This document shows positions 57,205 through 64,000 of a stretch of 64,000 nt of DNA, piece by piece. The notes beneath the pieces are model-generated. The model worked only from the letters and a program-made list of their open reading frames with translations. It ran no database searches and was not told where the DNA came from. A program made the position numbers and the translations under genes. This DNA is from Microbacterium sp. VKM Ac-2870 (GTDB lineage Bacteria; Actinomycetota; Actinomycetes; Actinomycetales; Microbacteriaceae), in NCBI RefSeq assembly GCF_015350795.1, contig NZ_JADKSH010000004.1, positions 225,286-289,285 of the forward strand, in the 5' to 3' direction. Position 1 is the first letter of the stretch, and the number at the start of each line of letters is the position of its first letter.

Positions 57205-58602
57205 TTACGGACCGGGCGGGTCTGCGGCCGGCTGAGCAGCCGCGCTGCGCGCCGGATTGCGGATGCCGATCAGCGAGACCAGACCGCCGACGATGAGGAG
57301 GGCGGCGGTCGTCAGTGCGGTGCGGTGGAAGCCGGCCAGGTCGAGTGCGCCTCCCGTGATGGTCGCGAGCGCCGCGATCGGGATCAACCCGGCGACGCGG
57401 GCCACCGCGTTGTTGACCGCCGACGCGATCCCCGAACGCGCGGAGTCGGCGGCGCCGAGGATCGTCGACGTGAGAGGCGAGACGGTGAGGGCGAGACCCA
57501 GCCCGAACACGATCATGCCGGGGAGCACTTGCCACCAGTAGGCGAAGTCGTCGGCGACGAGCAGCAGCAGGAGGGCGCCGGCCGCCATGATCAGAGGTCC
57601 CGCAGTCATGAACAGCCGTGGCCCCCAGCGCCCGGCGAGGGTGCCGATGCGGGAGCTCAGCGAGATCATCAGCAGGGTCGTCGGCAGGCTCGCGAGACCG
57701 GCCAACGTCGCGCTGAGCCCGGCGCCCTGCTGCAGGTAGACGGCGAGCACGAACCCGTTGAGTGAGAGTGCGGCGTAGATGAAGAGGGTCGACAGGTTGC
57801 CGGCCGAGAAGTTGCGGCTGCGGAACAGGTCGAGCGGCAGGATCGGGTCGCTCACGCGTCGTTGACGCCAGACGAACCCGGCGAGCAGCAGCAGGCCCGC
57901 CAGTCCCGGCATCCAGATCGCCGGTGACGACCAGCCGAGGTTGGGCTGCTCGATGAGGGCGAACACGGCCGCGCCGAGGCCGAACGTGCACATGACCGCG
58001 CCGAGCACATCGACGCGCGCCCCCTCGCGGCGCTCGTCGCGGTGCTCGAGCCGGGTGAGCATCCAGAGGGCGATCGCGATCGGGAAGATGTTGATGCCGA
58101 ACGCCCATCGCCACGACGAGTGGTCGACGATCAGGCCGCCGATGAGTGGACCGATGATCATCGCGCCGGTCGTGGATGCCGTCCAGATGCCGATCGCGCG
58201 CGAGCGCAGCGGCTCGCGCATGGTGGCGCTGATGAGCGCGAGCGAGCTCGGCACGAGGAAGGCGCCCGCTGCGCCCTGGACCGCGCGGGCCGCGATGAGC
58301 AGTTCCGGGTTGGGCGACAGGGCGACGGCGACCGAAGCGATGCCGAAGCCGATGAGACCGATGCGCAGCACGAGTACGCGCCCGAAGGCGTCACTGACGG
58401 CCCCCGCCACGAGGATGAGCGCGCCGAGGGTGACGAGGTAGGCGTCGACGGTCCACTGCTGCGTGGACAGGCCGCCGCCGAGGTCGCGTGCGATGGCCGG
58501 CAGCGCGACGTTGACGATCGTGCCGTCGAGGAAGGCGACGAACGTTCCGAGGATCGCGATCACCAGCACGAGGCGCTGCTGCGGAGTCATCTTGTCTGTC
58601 AT
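57205..58602 (-). CDS. MFS transporter, DHA2 (EmrB/QacA-like) family
   Basis: The 465-residue exporter has about 14 hydrophobic segments. DHA2 hallmarks are FVAFLDGTIVNVALPAI in helix 1, VDAYLVTLGALILVAGAVSD, a motif-A-like GRVLVLR and antiporter motif C-like STTGAMIIGPLIGGLIVD. Probably a proton-driven exporter of hydrophobic compounds or drugs; the substrate is unknown. The ATG overlaps (ATGA) a six-codon upstream frame that itself starts at a leaderless promoter, so expression is probably coupled to translation of that leader. Confidence 0.9.
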   Translation of the reverse strand: MTDKMTPQQRLVLVIAILGTFVAFLDGTIVNVALPAIARDLGGGLSTQQWTVDAYLVTLGALILVAGAVSDAFGRVLVLRIGLIGFGIASVAVALSPNPELLIAARAVQGAAGAFLVPSSLALISATMREPLRSRAIGIWTASTTGAMIIGPLIGGLIVDHSSWRWAFGINIFPIAIALWMLTRLEHRDERREGARVDVLGAVMCTFGLGAAVFALIEQPNLGWSSPAIWMPGLAGLLLLAGFVWRQRRVSDPILPLDLFRSRNFSAGNLSTLFIYAALSLNGFVLAVYLQQGAGLSATLAGLASLPTTLLMISLSSRIGTLAGRWGPRLFMTAGPLIMAAGALLLLLVADDFAYWWQVLPGMIVFGLGLALTVSPLTSTILGAADSARSGIASAVNNAVARVAGLIPIAALATITGGALDLAGFHRTALTTAALLIVGGLVSLIGIRNPARSAAAQPAADPPGP

Positions 58603-58619
58603 GGCATCCGCTCGGTCAT
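58599..58619 (-). CDS. Leaderless six-codon upstream reading frame before the MFS gene
   Basis: ATG-ACC-GAG-CGG-ATG-CCA-TGA (MTERMP) begins six bases after TAGCGT (58626-58631, minus). Its stop overlaps the MFS start as ATGA. The transcript would begin at this ATG, giving coupled translation of the exporter without a ribosome site. The geometry is seen; translation is inferred. Confidence 0.4.
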   Translation of the reverse strand: MTERMP

Positions 58620-58732
58620 GGGCTCACGCTAAGGCCCGGCGCCGACGCCGTGAAGGGGGTGGACAGGGCCACGCACATGCCGGCTGCTGTGCTGGTTCGC
58701 GGCAGCTCGGGGAGTGTCGTAAGCTAGTCGGC

Positions 58733-58823
58733 GGTGACGTGTCCGAGCGGCCGAAGGTGCAACTCTCGAAAAGTTGTGTAGGGTAACCCCCTACCGTGGG
58801 TTCAAATCCCACCGTCACCGCCA
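58733..58823 (+). tRNA. tRNA-Ser (CGA), CCA encoded
   Basis: The acceptor GGTGACG/CGTCACC has discriminator G and encoded CCA at 58821-58823. The anticodon stem CAACT/AGTTG with loop CTCGAAA gives CGA, and the long variable arm GTAGGG..CCCTAC is typical of serine. A TAAGCT -10 lies at 58720-58725, with a TTCGCG -35-like hexamer 18 bases before it. Foreign-looking DNA follows its 3' end. Confidence 0.96.
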
Positions 58824-58827
58824 CTTT

Positions 58828-58875
58828 GAGCCCCGTTTCGGCTGATTTCGATCAGCTGGGACGGGGCTCGTTTTT
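58828..58875 (+). terminator. Terminator after tRNA-Ser
   Basis: GAGCCCCGT pairs with ACGGGGCTC, with a smaller inner stem (CTGAT/ATCAG), followed by five T. It is a normal Rho-independent terminator just beyond the tRNA. Confidence 0.85.
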
Positions 58876-59324
58876 GTTGGTTGCGGTTCGGTTGTGGGCA
58901 CGGCGTGGTCAGGGGTGTTCTTCGACGCGTGGTTTGGCGAGTCGGACTTGAGCGAACCGCTTCGAACCGAGCCGAGAGGGGTCGTCGAGTGCGTCGAAAT
59001 CCTCCGTGCCCACGGTTTGCCCACAGAATCTCACGTGGGTGAAATGCCCACCGTAGACGGGCCCACCTCTGCTCCGGGTTGAGTTGCTCGCTAGGGTGGC
59101 GATATGCCGTCGACTCGGGTGGGATAGGCAGGTGGCTTGTCGTCTCGCGTATCCACCCTCAGCGGGGCTCAGGTCGTTGACCAGGACCGCGAGTGCGCGC
59201 GGCGGCTACCGGCTCACGCGCACTCTTTGCACGCTGCCAGGGGCGGTCCGCGGACGATCTCGCTCCGCAGATCGGCACTATTCCGCAACTTGAGTTGCAG
59301 CAGACTCTCGCAAAGGACTTGAAT
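58876..59324 (+). other. Non-coding leader region before the STAND ATPase
   Basis: I find no convincing gene in these 449 bases. A possible promoter -10, TAGGGT (59092-59097), stands six bases before an ATG that opens only a seven-codon frame. A GCAACT-TG-AGTTGC palindrome (59285-59298) lies 27 bases upstream of the ATPase start and could be an operator. The sequence begins beside the tRNA-Ser 3' end and may include the left boundary of an integrated island; no tRNA 3' repeat is seen here. Confidence 0.4.
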
Positions 59325-62123
59325 ATGACCCCCGCTCAGCTTTACGGCCGGCAGTCAGATCGGGATGCTGTGGCGTCTCGGACTGGGGTTGTTCTCGTCA
59401 CAGGCGACTCCGGAATTGGTAAGACGGCTTTCCTCGGAATCCTCAACACGTCCCAGTCGTCGGGCGATCTGGTTGCGGACGTGCAAGTTCTCCGAAGTAC
59501 GAACGGCGCCTTGCGGAACGCGATCGCGACAGCTCTCGGGGACTGTCTGCTCCAGAGCGCGCAAGACGAGACGCGCCAGCGCCTCGTCTGGGAGCGAGTG
59601 AAGAGTTCTGTGCTTCGTGCCGCTACGGCTGCTCAGAAGGAACTGGGCCGCATGCTCATTACACGAGCCACCGAAGTCGTTGAGGCCAAGATCGGCAAAG
59701 AGGCTACAACGCTGATTCGTGGTGTGGTCGATGAAGTCCTGCTCCCGCCAAGAGCCCGGTTTGAGGAACAACTCACAGCGTTCACCGTCCCTGACGCGGC
59801 AGCAGAGATAGGGCGGCTTGTACGAGATGTGGCGCTGGCGACCGAACAGACGCTGGTGTTTCCAATGGATGCCGCGGAACGACTGGGGAGGGATGACCGC
59901 GACCTGCTCGTCGAGCTCTCCACCGAACTCGGTCCTCACGTCCGCCTGATAGTCACCGCAAATAATCATCAGGCCGAAGGGCAGGAACTCCAACGACTGC
60001 TCGAAGGCCGGAATTCGAAACCTCACGAGCTCGGCCCGCTGTCTCACCACGATGTCGAGGATTGGTTGCTCGCCGAAGGAGTCGCGAGAAACCAGTGGTT
60101 TCAGATCATCCGCATCGCTGACGGATACCCACTATTCGTAAACGACGCGATCCGTCTGGCGCAGTCAGGCCTTTCGCTCTCGACGATTGAAACGCCCACG
60201 AGCTTCCAGTCCGTTTTCGAGCATTCATTTCGCCGCTTAGATGCAGGCATGCAGTCACGCATCAGTCAGATTGCAGCGTTTGCGGACCCGCCCCCGGATG
60301 ACTATCTGGCGGAATACCTCGGTCTTTCGGAGTTCGAGCTGTTGATATTTGAGCAAAAACTCCTTGATGAGGGCGTCTTCATTCGACGACCAGATGGCGT
60401 CAACTGGTTCCATGACCGGCGGCGTGCCTATCTGTGGAACACGAGGCTCACTACCAAGCATCGACAGGCTGTGGCGACTGCGGTCCTTGAATCATTTCGA
60501 CGGCGGTTGGAGCAGAAGCCCGTCATTGAAGCGTGGCTCGCCGTTAGTTCACCTGCGATCCTTGCAGAGGCTGACGTCAATGACTTGGACCCCGACGTTT
60601 CCCGAGTCGTCCAGACTCCTACCGATCAACTGGCCCTTCTAGCTTCGATGATTGAACTCATGGAACCGGGACAGAATCAGACCGCATCCACGCGCGAGAT
60701 CGCCGCCTACGCCTCAAGGAGATTCTCGTTCTCTGGGGACCCAATTGCCGCGCTCGAGGCTTTGGAAGAGCGCGGTATGGTCGCGCTCGCTTCGAATAGG
60801 TACGCCTCCGTGGCCGCGCCGGTGATCCCAAGCAACTTTGCGTACGCCGCTCTGATCGGTGAAGCTCAACATCGTTTCGGACTACAGCTGATCCCAGGCC
60901 GCGCGCTGCGATCGTTTGAGGCGTTCATCAAACCTTTGCTCGGACGGTTCGACCGCGCGAGGATCTCTCTCCAAAGAGGAACGCTCGCGGATCACTCCGC
61001 GACCTTTCGAGATGAAACCGCCACGAACGGGACCGCCGACCGACGTCGGTCAGTCTGCGGCCTAGGCATCACGCTCACAATCGACGACCAGCCCGTCTCC
61101 GTAACTGCTCTGTTTGAAGACTCGGCAGATCGAATCGCTGCGCGCGCTTCACTCACGGACGGTTTCCAGTCCTCGCCTGCACGAAATCACTTCCAGCTCG
61201 AACGGATCGACGACCTACCTGCGTCCCGAGTTCGGTATGGCCGCTACAAACAACTCATGGAGGACCACCAGCTCGAGCGAATGACCGTCCCGATCCACAG
61301 CCAAAGCGAACTAGCCGACCTCTTATACAAGCGCTCAGTCGCAACCGAAGTGCTGGCATCGTCGCTGGACGACTACGAAGCGGCAGCACTCGGACTAGAT
61401 CGAGGGCGCCGTTTCATTCTGGACATTCGGGGGGAGCCAAAAAGCGCCGCTGTCTTCGAGATTGAGACTGCCCGCGCGGCCCCGACGGTGACCGCTGCGG
61501 TGGTTTCCGAAGTGTCCCTCCTAGATGACCCCCTCATCGAGCTTCGCTTGCGCGCGCAGGGCCTGATCTCGGCGGAGGAGCGACTCGTGCGCTGGACTAT
61601 CCACACAGAAACTCGTAACCAGACCGGCGCTGCTACCGAAACGATCGACAACCTGATCGAACAAGGCCGAAAGTTCAACCGGCATCTGCCGCGCGTTCCA
61701 ATACGTCTGGACGCGAACGTCTTGGAGGAGGACATTCGGCAGGAGATGGCGACCCTGTCGAGGCTTGAGGATGAGCTTGTCCAAGGGGGGCTACTCCAGC
61801 AGCGGCTCGCATCTCGGGAGGATTCACTCCTAGTTCTTCTGGACTCGGCCGAACCGTCGAACGAACGCTGGTATCCCTGGGGCGCATCGACATTCTGGAC
61901 CTCAGATGGCTGCGCTCAGATCCACGTACGCGTCCTTCCAGAAGGCATTGAGCCGCCCTCCATCTTCGCGAGAGGTCCAGAGCTCGCGAAAGCGGGAGTA
62001 AAGGATGCTTCGAATGTCACTCGATCAGGCAGCGGGATCGCCAGCGCCGAGCTCTCCCGTCTCCTTGGTTACGAAAGCGAAGATGTGGCGATTCAGGATC
62101 CCCGATTCCCCGGATACATCTAG
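59325..62123 (+). CDS. STAND-type P-loop NTPase of unknown family (candidate defence protein)
   Basis: The 932-residue protein starts at the ATG at 59325, where AAAGGA is well placed. Walker A is GDSGIGKT (residues 27-34). A Walker B-like strand reads LVFPMDAAE (Asp182), followed by VRLIVTANNH as a sensor strand. GYPLFVNDAI near residue 275 is the G-x-P motif of STAND/NACHT ATPases, with winged-helix-like sequence after it (FEQKLLDEGVFIRRPDG). Residues about 550-932 form a large region with no recognised domain. Codon use is less GC-biased than in neighbours. Such ATPases often sense phage and trigger an effector. I do not recognise a named family. Confidence 0.7.
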   Translation: MTPAQLYGRQSDRDAVASRTGVVLVTGDSGIGKTAFLGILNTSQSSGDLVADVQVLRSTNGALRNAIATALGDCLLQSAQDETRQRLVWERVKSSVLRAATAAQKELGRMLITRATEVVEAKIGKEATTLIRGVVDEVLLPPRARFEEQLTAFTVPDAAAEIGRLVRDVALATEQTLVFPMDAAERLGRDDRDLLVELSTELGPHVRLIVTANNHQAEGQELQRLLEGRNSKPHELGPLSHHDVEDWLLAEGVARNQWFQIIRIADGYPLFVNDAIRLAQSGLSLSTIETPTSFQSVFEHSFRRLDAGMQSRISQIAAFADPPPDDYLAEYLGLSEFELLIFEQKLLDEGVFIRRPDGVNWFHDRRRAYLWNTRLTTKHRQAVATAVLESFRRRLEQKPVIEAWLAVSSPAILAEADVNDLDPDVSRVVQTPTDQLALLASMIELMEPGQNQTASTREIAAYASRRFSFSGDPIAALEALEERGMVALASNRYASVAAPVIPSNFAYAALIGEAQHRFGLQLIPGRALRSFEAFIKPLLGRFDRARISLQRGTLADHSATFRDETATNGTADRRRSVCGLGITLTIDDQPVSVTALFEDSADRIAARASLTDGFQSSPARNHFQLERIDDLPASRVRYGRYKQLMEDHQLERMTVPIHSQSELADLLYKRSVATEVLASSLDDYEAAALGLDRGRRFILDIRGEPKSAAVFEIETARAAPTVTAAVVSEVSLLDDPLIELRLRAQGLISAEERLVRWTIHTETRNQTGAATETIDNLIEQGRKFNRHLPRVPIRLDANVLEEDIRQEMATLSRLEDELVQGGLLQQRLASREDSLLVLLDSAEPSNERWYPWGASTFWTSDGCAQIHVRVLPEGIEPPSIFARGPELAKAGVKDASNVTRSGSGIASAELSRLLGYESEDVAIQDPRFPGYI

Positions 62124-62161
62124 GCCTCTCCCACCTTCGAGACCTGCCAACACTGACCCGT

Positions 62162-62230
62162 GGCATCAGTGAGCGCGATCTGTTGGCGGGTGGGTTGCGT
62201 GGGGGACAGACGGAGCCGCTCGCTGATGCC
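62162..62230. repeat. Large intergenic inverted repeat between the ATPase and HEPN genes
   Basis: GGCATCAGTGAGCG and CGCTCGCTGATGCC match at 13 of 14 positions around a 41-base spacer, with an inner TCTGT/ACAGA stem and a G-rich loop. There is no clear T-tract, so it need not be a terminator; a structured RNA or regulatory hairpin is possible. Confidence 0.6.
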
Positions 62231-62384
62231 GTGTCGAGCAGTAGCTAGTTTCGGGACCAAGGATAAAACGGGCCATGACCGAGCAACGTCCTTTGGCGTG
62301 AAGATTGAGCATGCCAGCTAGCGCCGCCCTGGACTTCGGAGTGATTCTCACGGGTGCAATCGTCATAGGAGAGGGGTAAAGGAT

Positions 62385-63653
62385 TTGGCCCTGTACGCCG
62401 GATCGTTCAACTGGCCGCCCTGTATCGATTTCGAGATTGTCGGCACACCAGATTCCGCGACGACGGGATCCGTTGAGGTCGTAGGGAATCGCTACTTCCT
62501 CCGGCCTTCTCAGGGGTTCTCGTTTTCCACGTTTGCGTCCTCGGAGCGGGTGCTCAGAACGAGAGTCGACGGTTTCCCGGCTCTGCTCCGCGGACATATT
62601 TTCGTCGTAGACGGCGCCGTGGGTTTGCGGATCGATGAAGCACACCTGGGCACCGACGATCCGGAGGCAGACTTCATCGCCGTGGAGGCGACGTTTGAGC
62701 TGTTGCCCTCGCTGTGCACTTGGCGGCATGAGGACGGAGCGGCCAGGTCTGCATCGACGGCGCTGGCGCTGCCAGAGATCGCGCCGTCGCCGGCAATGTC
62801 CCTTGTCCTCGGCGCCGATGGGCTCGCCGTTGTGACTGCGGCGACGGCGACGGGTTTGGACAACTTCGACCATCACCTCGCCGCTTTGCAGGACCTTGTT
62901 TGCTTCGCAGCCGATCGCCCCGCTGAGCGCCTCTCGCTCATCGCGGTGGCGCAAGCAGGGACGCGGGTAACGATCCTTGGGCGCAATCGTTTCCCGCCGT
63001 TCGGCAGTGTCGTGCGCCAGCCTGTGGAGTACCTGCTCCGCTTTGACGCGGCTTACATCCAAGACGTGATCTCCAGCTGGTGGACCGGCCGGACCGCTGT
63101 CCGGCCGGTCCACCAGGTTCTCGCGGGGCTCCGGTATCAGCCGGGCTGGGTCGAAACGGACGTGAACATCCTCGCGGCGTGTGTCGAGTTGTTCGGCCGA
63201 GTTCAGTTTCCTTCAGCACGATCACGCCGAATCAGCGTGATGGACTTTGCCAAGATCGAAGACGCCCTGAACTTGCTTCCAGGATTAAACAAATCACAAC
63301 GCGACTTCATCAACTTCATTAGATCATCGGCCGGAGGTCGGCCGCAAAGGCTGGATGAATCCATTGACGCGATTGCCGCCGATCTCGGTCAAACGCTCAG
63401 TGAGGCCGGCATTAACTTGACCGAGTGGAAGTCGGCGCTGATCGAGGCGCGCAATGGAGTCTCACACGCCGGCGGCGCAGGAAGCCTTCAAGACGCGGAA
63501 CTGCGCGCAGTTAAAGATGCCACGCGAGTGGTGCTGAGCTTGGACATTCTCAAGCACATGAATCTGCCCAGCGCTGCCTTAGCCCGAGCTGCCGAGCGGC
63601 TGAAAGTACGACACTCGGTCAGACACCGTGGGACCGCAACCTACAGGTCGTAG
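62385..63653 (+). CDS. HEPN-domain protein (ApeA-like), candidate RNase effector
   Basis: The 422-residue protein probably starts at the TTG at 62385, with GGAGAGG about a dozen bases upstream. The C-terminal helical domain contains RNGVSH (Arg356, Asn357, His361), the RNxxxH signature of HEPN ribonucleases. The N-terminal half is beta-rich (FNWPPCIDFEIVG, GFPALLRGHIFVVDG) and resembles in layout the N-terminal domains of ApeA-type abortive-infection proteins, though that match is from memory. Codon use is like that of the ATPase gene upstream. It may act as an RNA-cleaving effector, alone or with the ATPase. An IS3 transposase follows. Confidence 0.68.
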   Translation: MALYAGSFNWPPCIDFEIVGTPDSATTGSVEVVGNRYFLRPSQGFSFSTFASSERVLRTRVDGFPALLRGHIFVVDGAVGLRIDEAHLGTDDPEADFIAVEATFELLPSLCTWRHEDGAARSASTALALPEIAPSPAMSLVLGADGLAVVTAATATGLDNFDHHLAALQDLVCFAADRPAERLSLIAVAQAGTRVTILGRNRFPPFGSVVRQPVEYLLRFDAAYIQDVISSWWTGRTAVRPVHQVLAGLRYQPGWVETDVNILAACVELFGRVQFPSARSRRISVMDFAKIEDALNLLPGLNKSQRDFINFIRSSAGGRPQRLDESIDAIAADLGQTLSEAGINLTEWKSALIEARNGVSHAGGAGSLQDAELRAVKDATRVVLSLDILKHMNLPSAALARAAERLKVRHSVRHRGTATYRS

Positions 63654-63756
63654 TGCGAACCCCTTCTTGGTGTACGGTCTGACCAGCTTTCGCCCTGCTT
63701 CCAGCTCGTTGAGAAACTAGCTCGGGTCTGCTGCACCGGTAGGTGACGGGTTGTAG

Positions 63757-64000
63757 TCACGCCGCGAGGGCGACGTCGGTGTTCATGATTGCTTCGTACT
63801 CGATGGGCGTCAAACCGTGCAGCTGCTTCTGTCGCCGGCGTCGGTGGTAGGTGCGTTCGATCCAGGTGACGATGGCGATGCGGAGCTGCTCCCGGGTGTC
63901 CCCGGACCGCCGGTTGAGGACGCTCTTCGGCAGCAGGCTGAAGAACGATTCCATCGCCGCGTTATGGCCGGCCGCGCCGACTCGGCCCATCGATCCGACC
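63757..64000 (-). mobile_element. IS3-family transposase (OrfB), C-terminal part, continues beyond window
   Basis: The minus-strand frame is open to the right edge. It encodes the end of an IS3-type DDE integrase: MGRVG followed by NAAMESFFSLLPKSVLNRR (with the final catalytic Glu in NAAMES), then IAIVTWIERTYHRRRRQKQLHG and LTPIEYE. This is the standard C-terminus of IS3 OrfB. The rest of the element lies outside the window, so intactness cannot be judged. Its presence supports the accessory nature of this end. Confidence 0.88.

Noticed and set aside
62166..63113. A 315-codon minus-strand frame opposite the HEPN gene
   Set aside because: The plus-strand frame carries the conserved RNxxxH motif and coherent strands; the minus frame is Arg-rich without motifs.

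Overview
The window is high-GC actinobacterial DNA, most likely from a member of the Microbacteriaceae close to Microbacterium. Three things point there. The gene order tilS-hpt-ftsH-folE-folP-folB-folK-DUF3180-PH-PH-DUF2520-lysS is typical of the family. Small intergenic hairpins and coding DNA are rich in GGATGCC/GGCATCC words. Many genes start at a leaderless TANNNT promoter six or seven bases before ATG or GTG. The genus is an inference.

Positions 1-24.3 kb are an accessory catabolic region for amines, amino alcohols and related compounds. It holds a 5'-cut succinate-semialdehyde-type aldehyde dehydrogenase and a LysR regulator divergent from an HtaA-domain protein. The HtaA gene overlaps a 992-residue self-sufficient cytochrome P450, in which heme, ferredoxin-reductase-like and flavodoxin domains form one chain. 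A minus-strand operon follows (APH-fold kinase, class III PLP enzyme resembling phospho-lyases, SDR), divergent from an APC permease. Next come an AraC regulator and a Liv-type ABC importer whose permease/ATPase junction looks damaged by a frameshifting deletion. A second minus-strand group (copper amine oxidase, membrane protein, amidohydrolase, GMC oxidoreductase) faces a TetR/BetI-type repressor and an aldehyde dehydrogenase, with a near-perfect BetI-like operator between them.

Around 23.8-24.6 kb two broken genes, a TetR lacking its 5' end and the 3' tail of an alpha-L-rhamnosidase, meet head to head at what looks like a deletion scar. An HTH protein and a tyrosine integrase then abut the 3' end of tRNA-Phe, followed by tRNA-Asp and tRNA-Glu. 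This tRNA cluster is the probable border between island and core chromosome.

Positions 27-58.8 kb are core housekeeping DNA: M23 peptidase, pyrophosphatase, tRNA lysidine synthetase, HPRT, FtsH and a complete overlapping folEPBK operon. They continue with PH-domain membrane proteins, LysRS, a PTS-type dihydroxyacetone kinase operon (dhaK-dhaL-dhaM/HPr), cardiolipin synthase and ClpC with a ClgR-like box. The rest of the block is an ATP-grasp/alpha-E/transglutaminase/C26 peptidase operon, a short-form NAGS, RadA, lactate dehydrogenase and an MFS exporter. A likely small RNA with three C-rich hairpin loops lies at about 54.2 kb.

tRNA-Ser(CGA) ends this block and probably marks a second integration hotspot. 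To its right, DNA with different codon use encodes a STAND-type P-loop ATPase and a C-terminal HEPN (RNxxxH) protein, separated by a strong hairpin, then the end of an IS3-family transposase. This pair is the best candidate in the window for an undescribed (probably defence) system.
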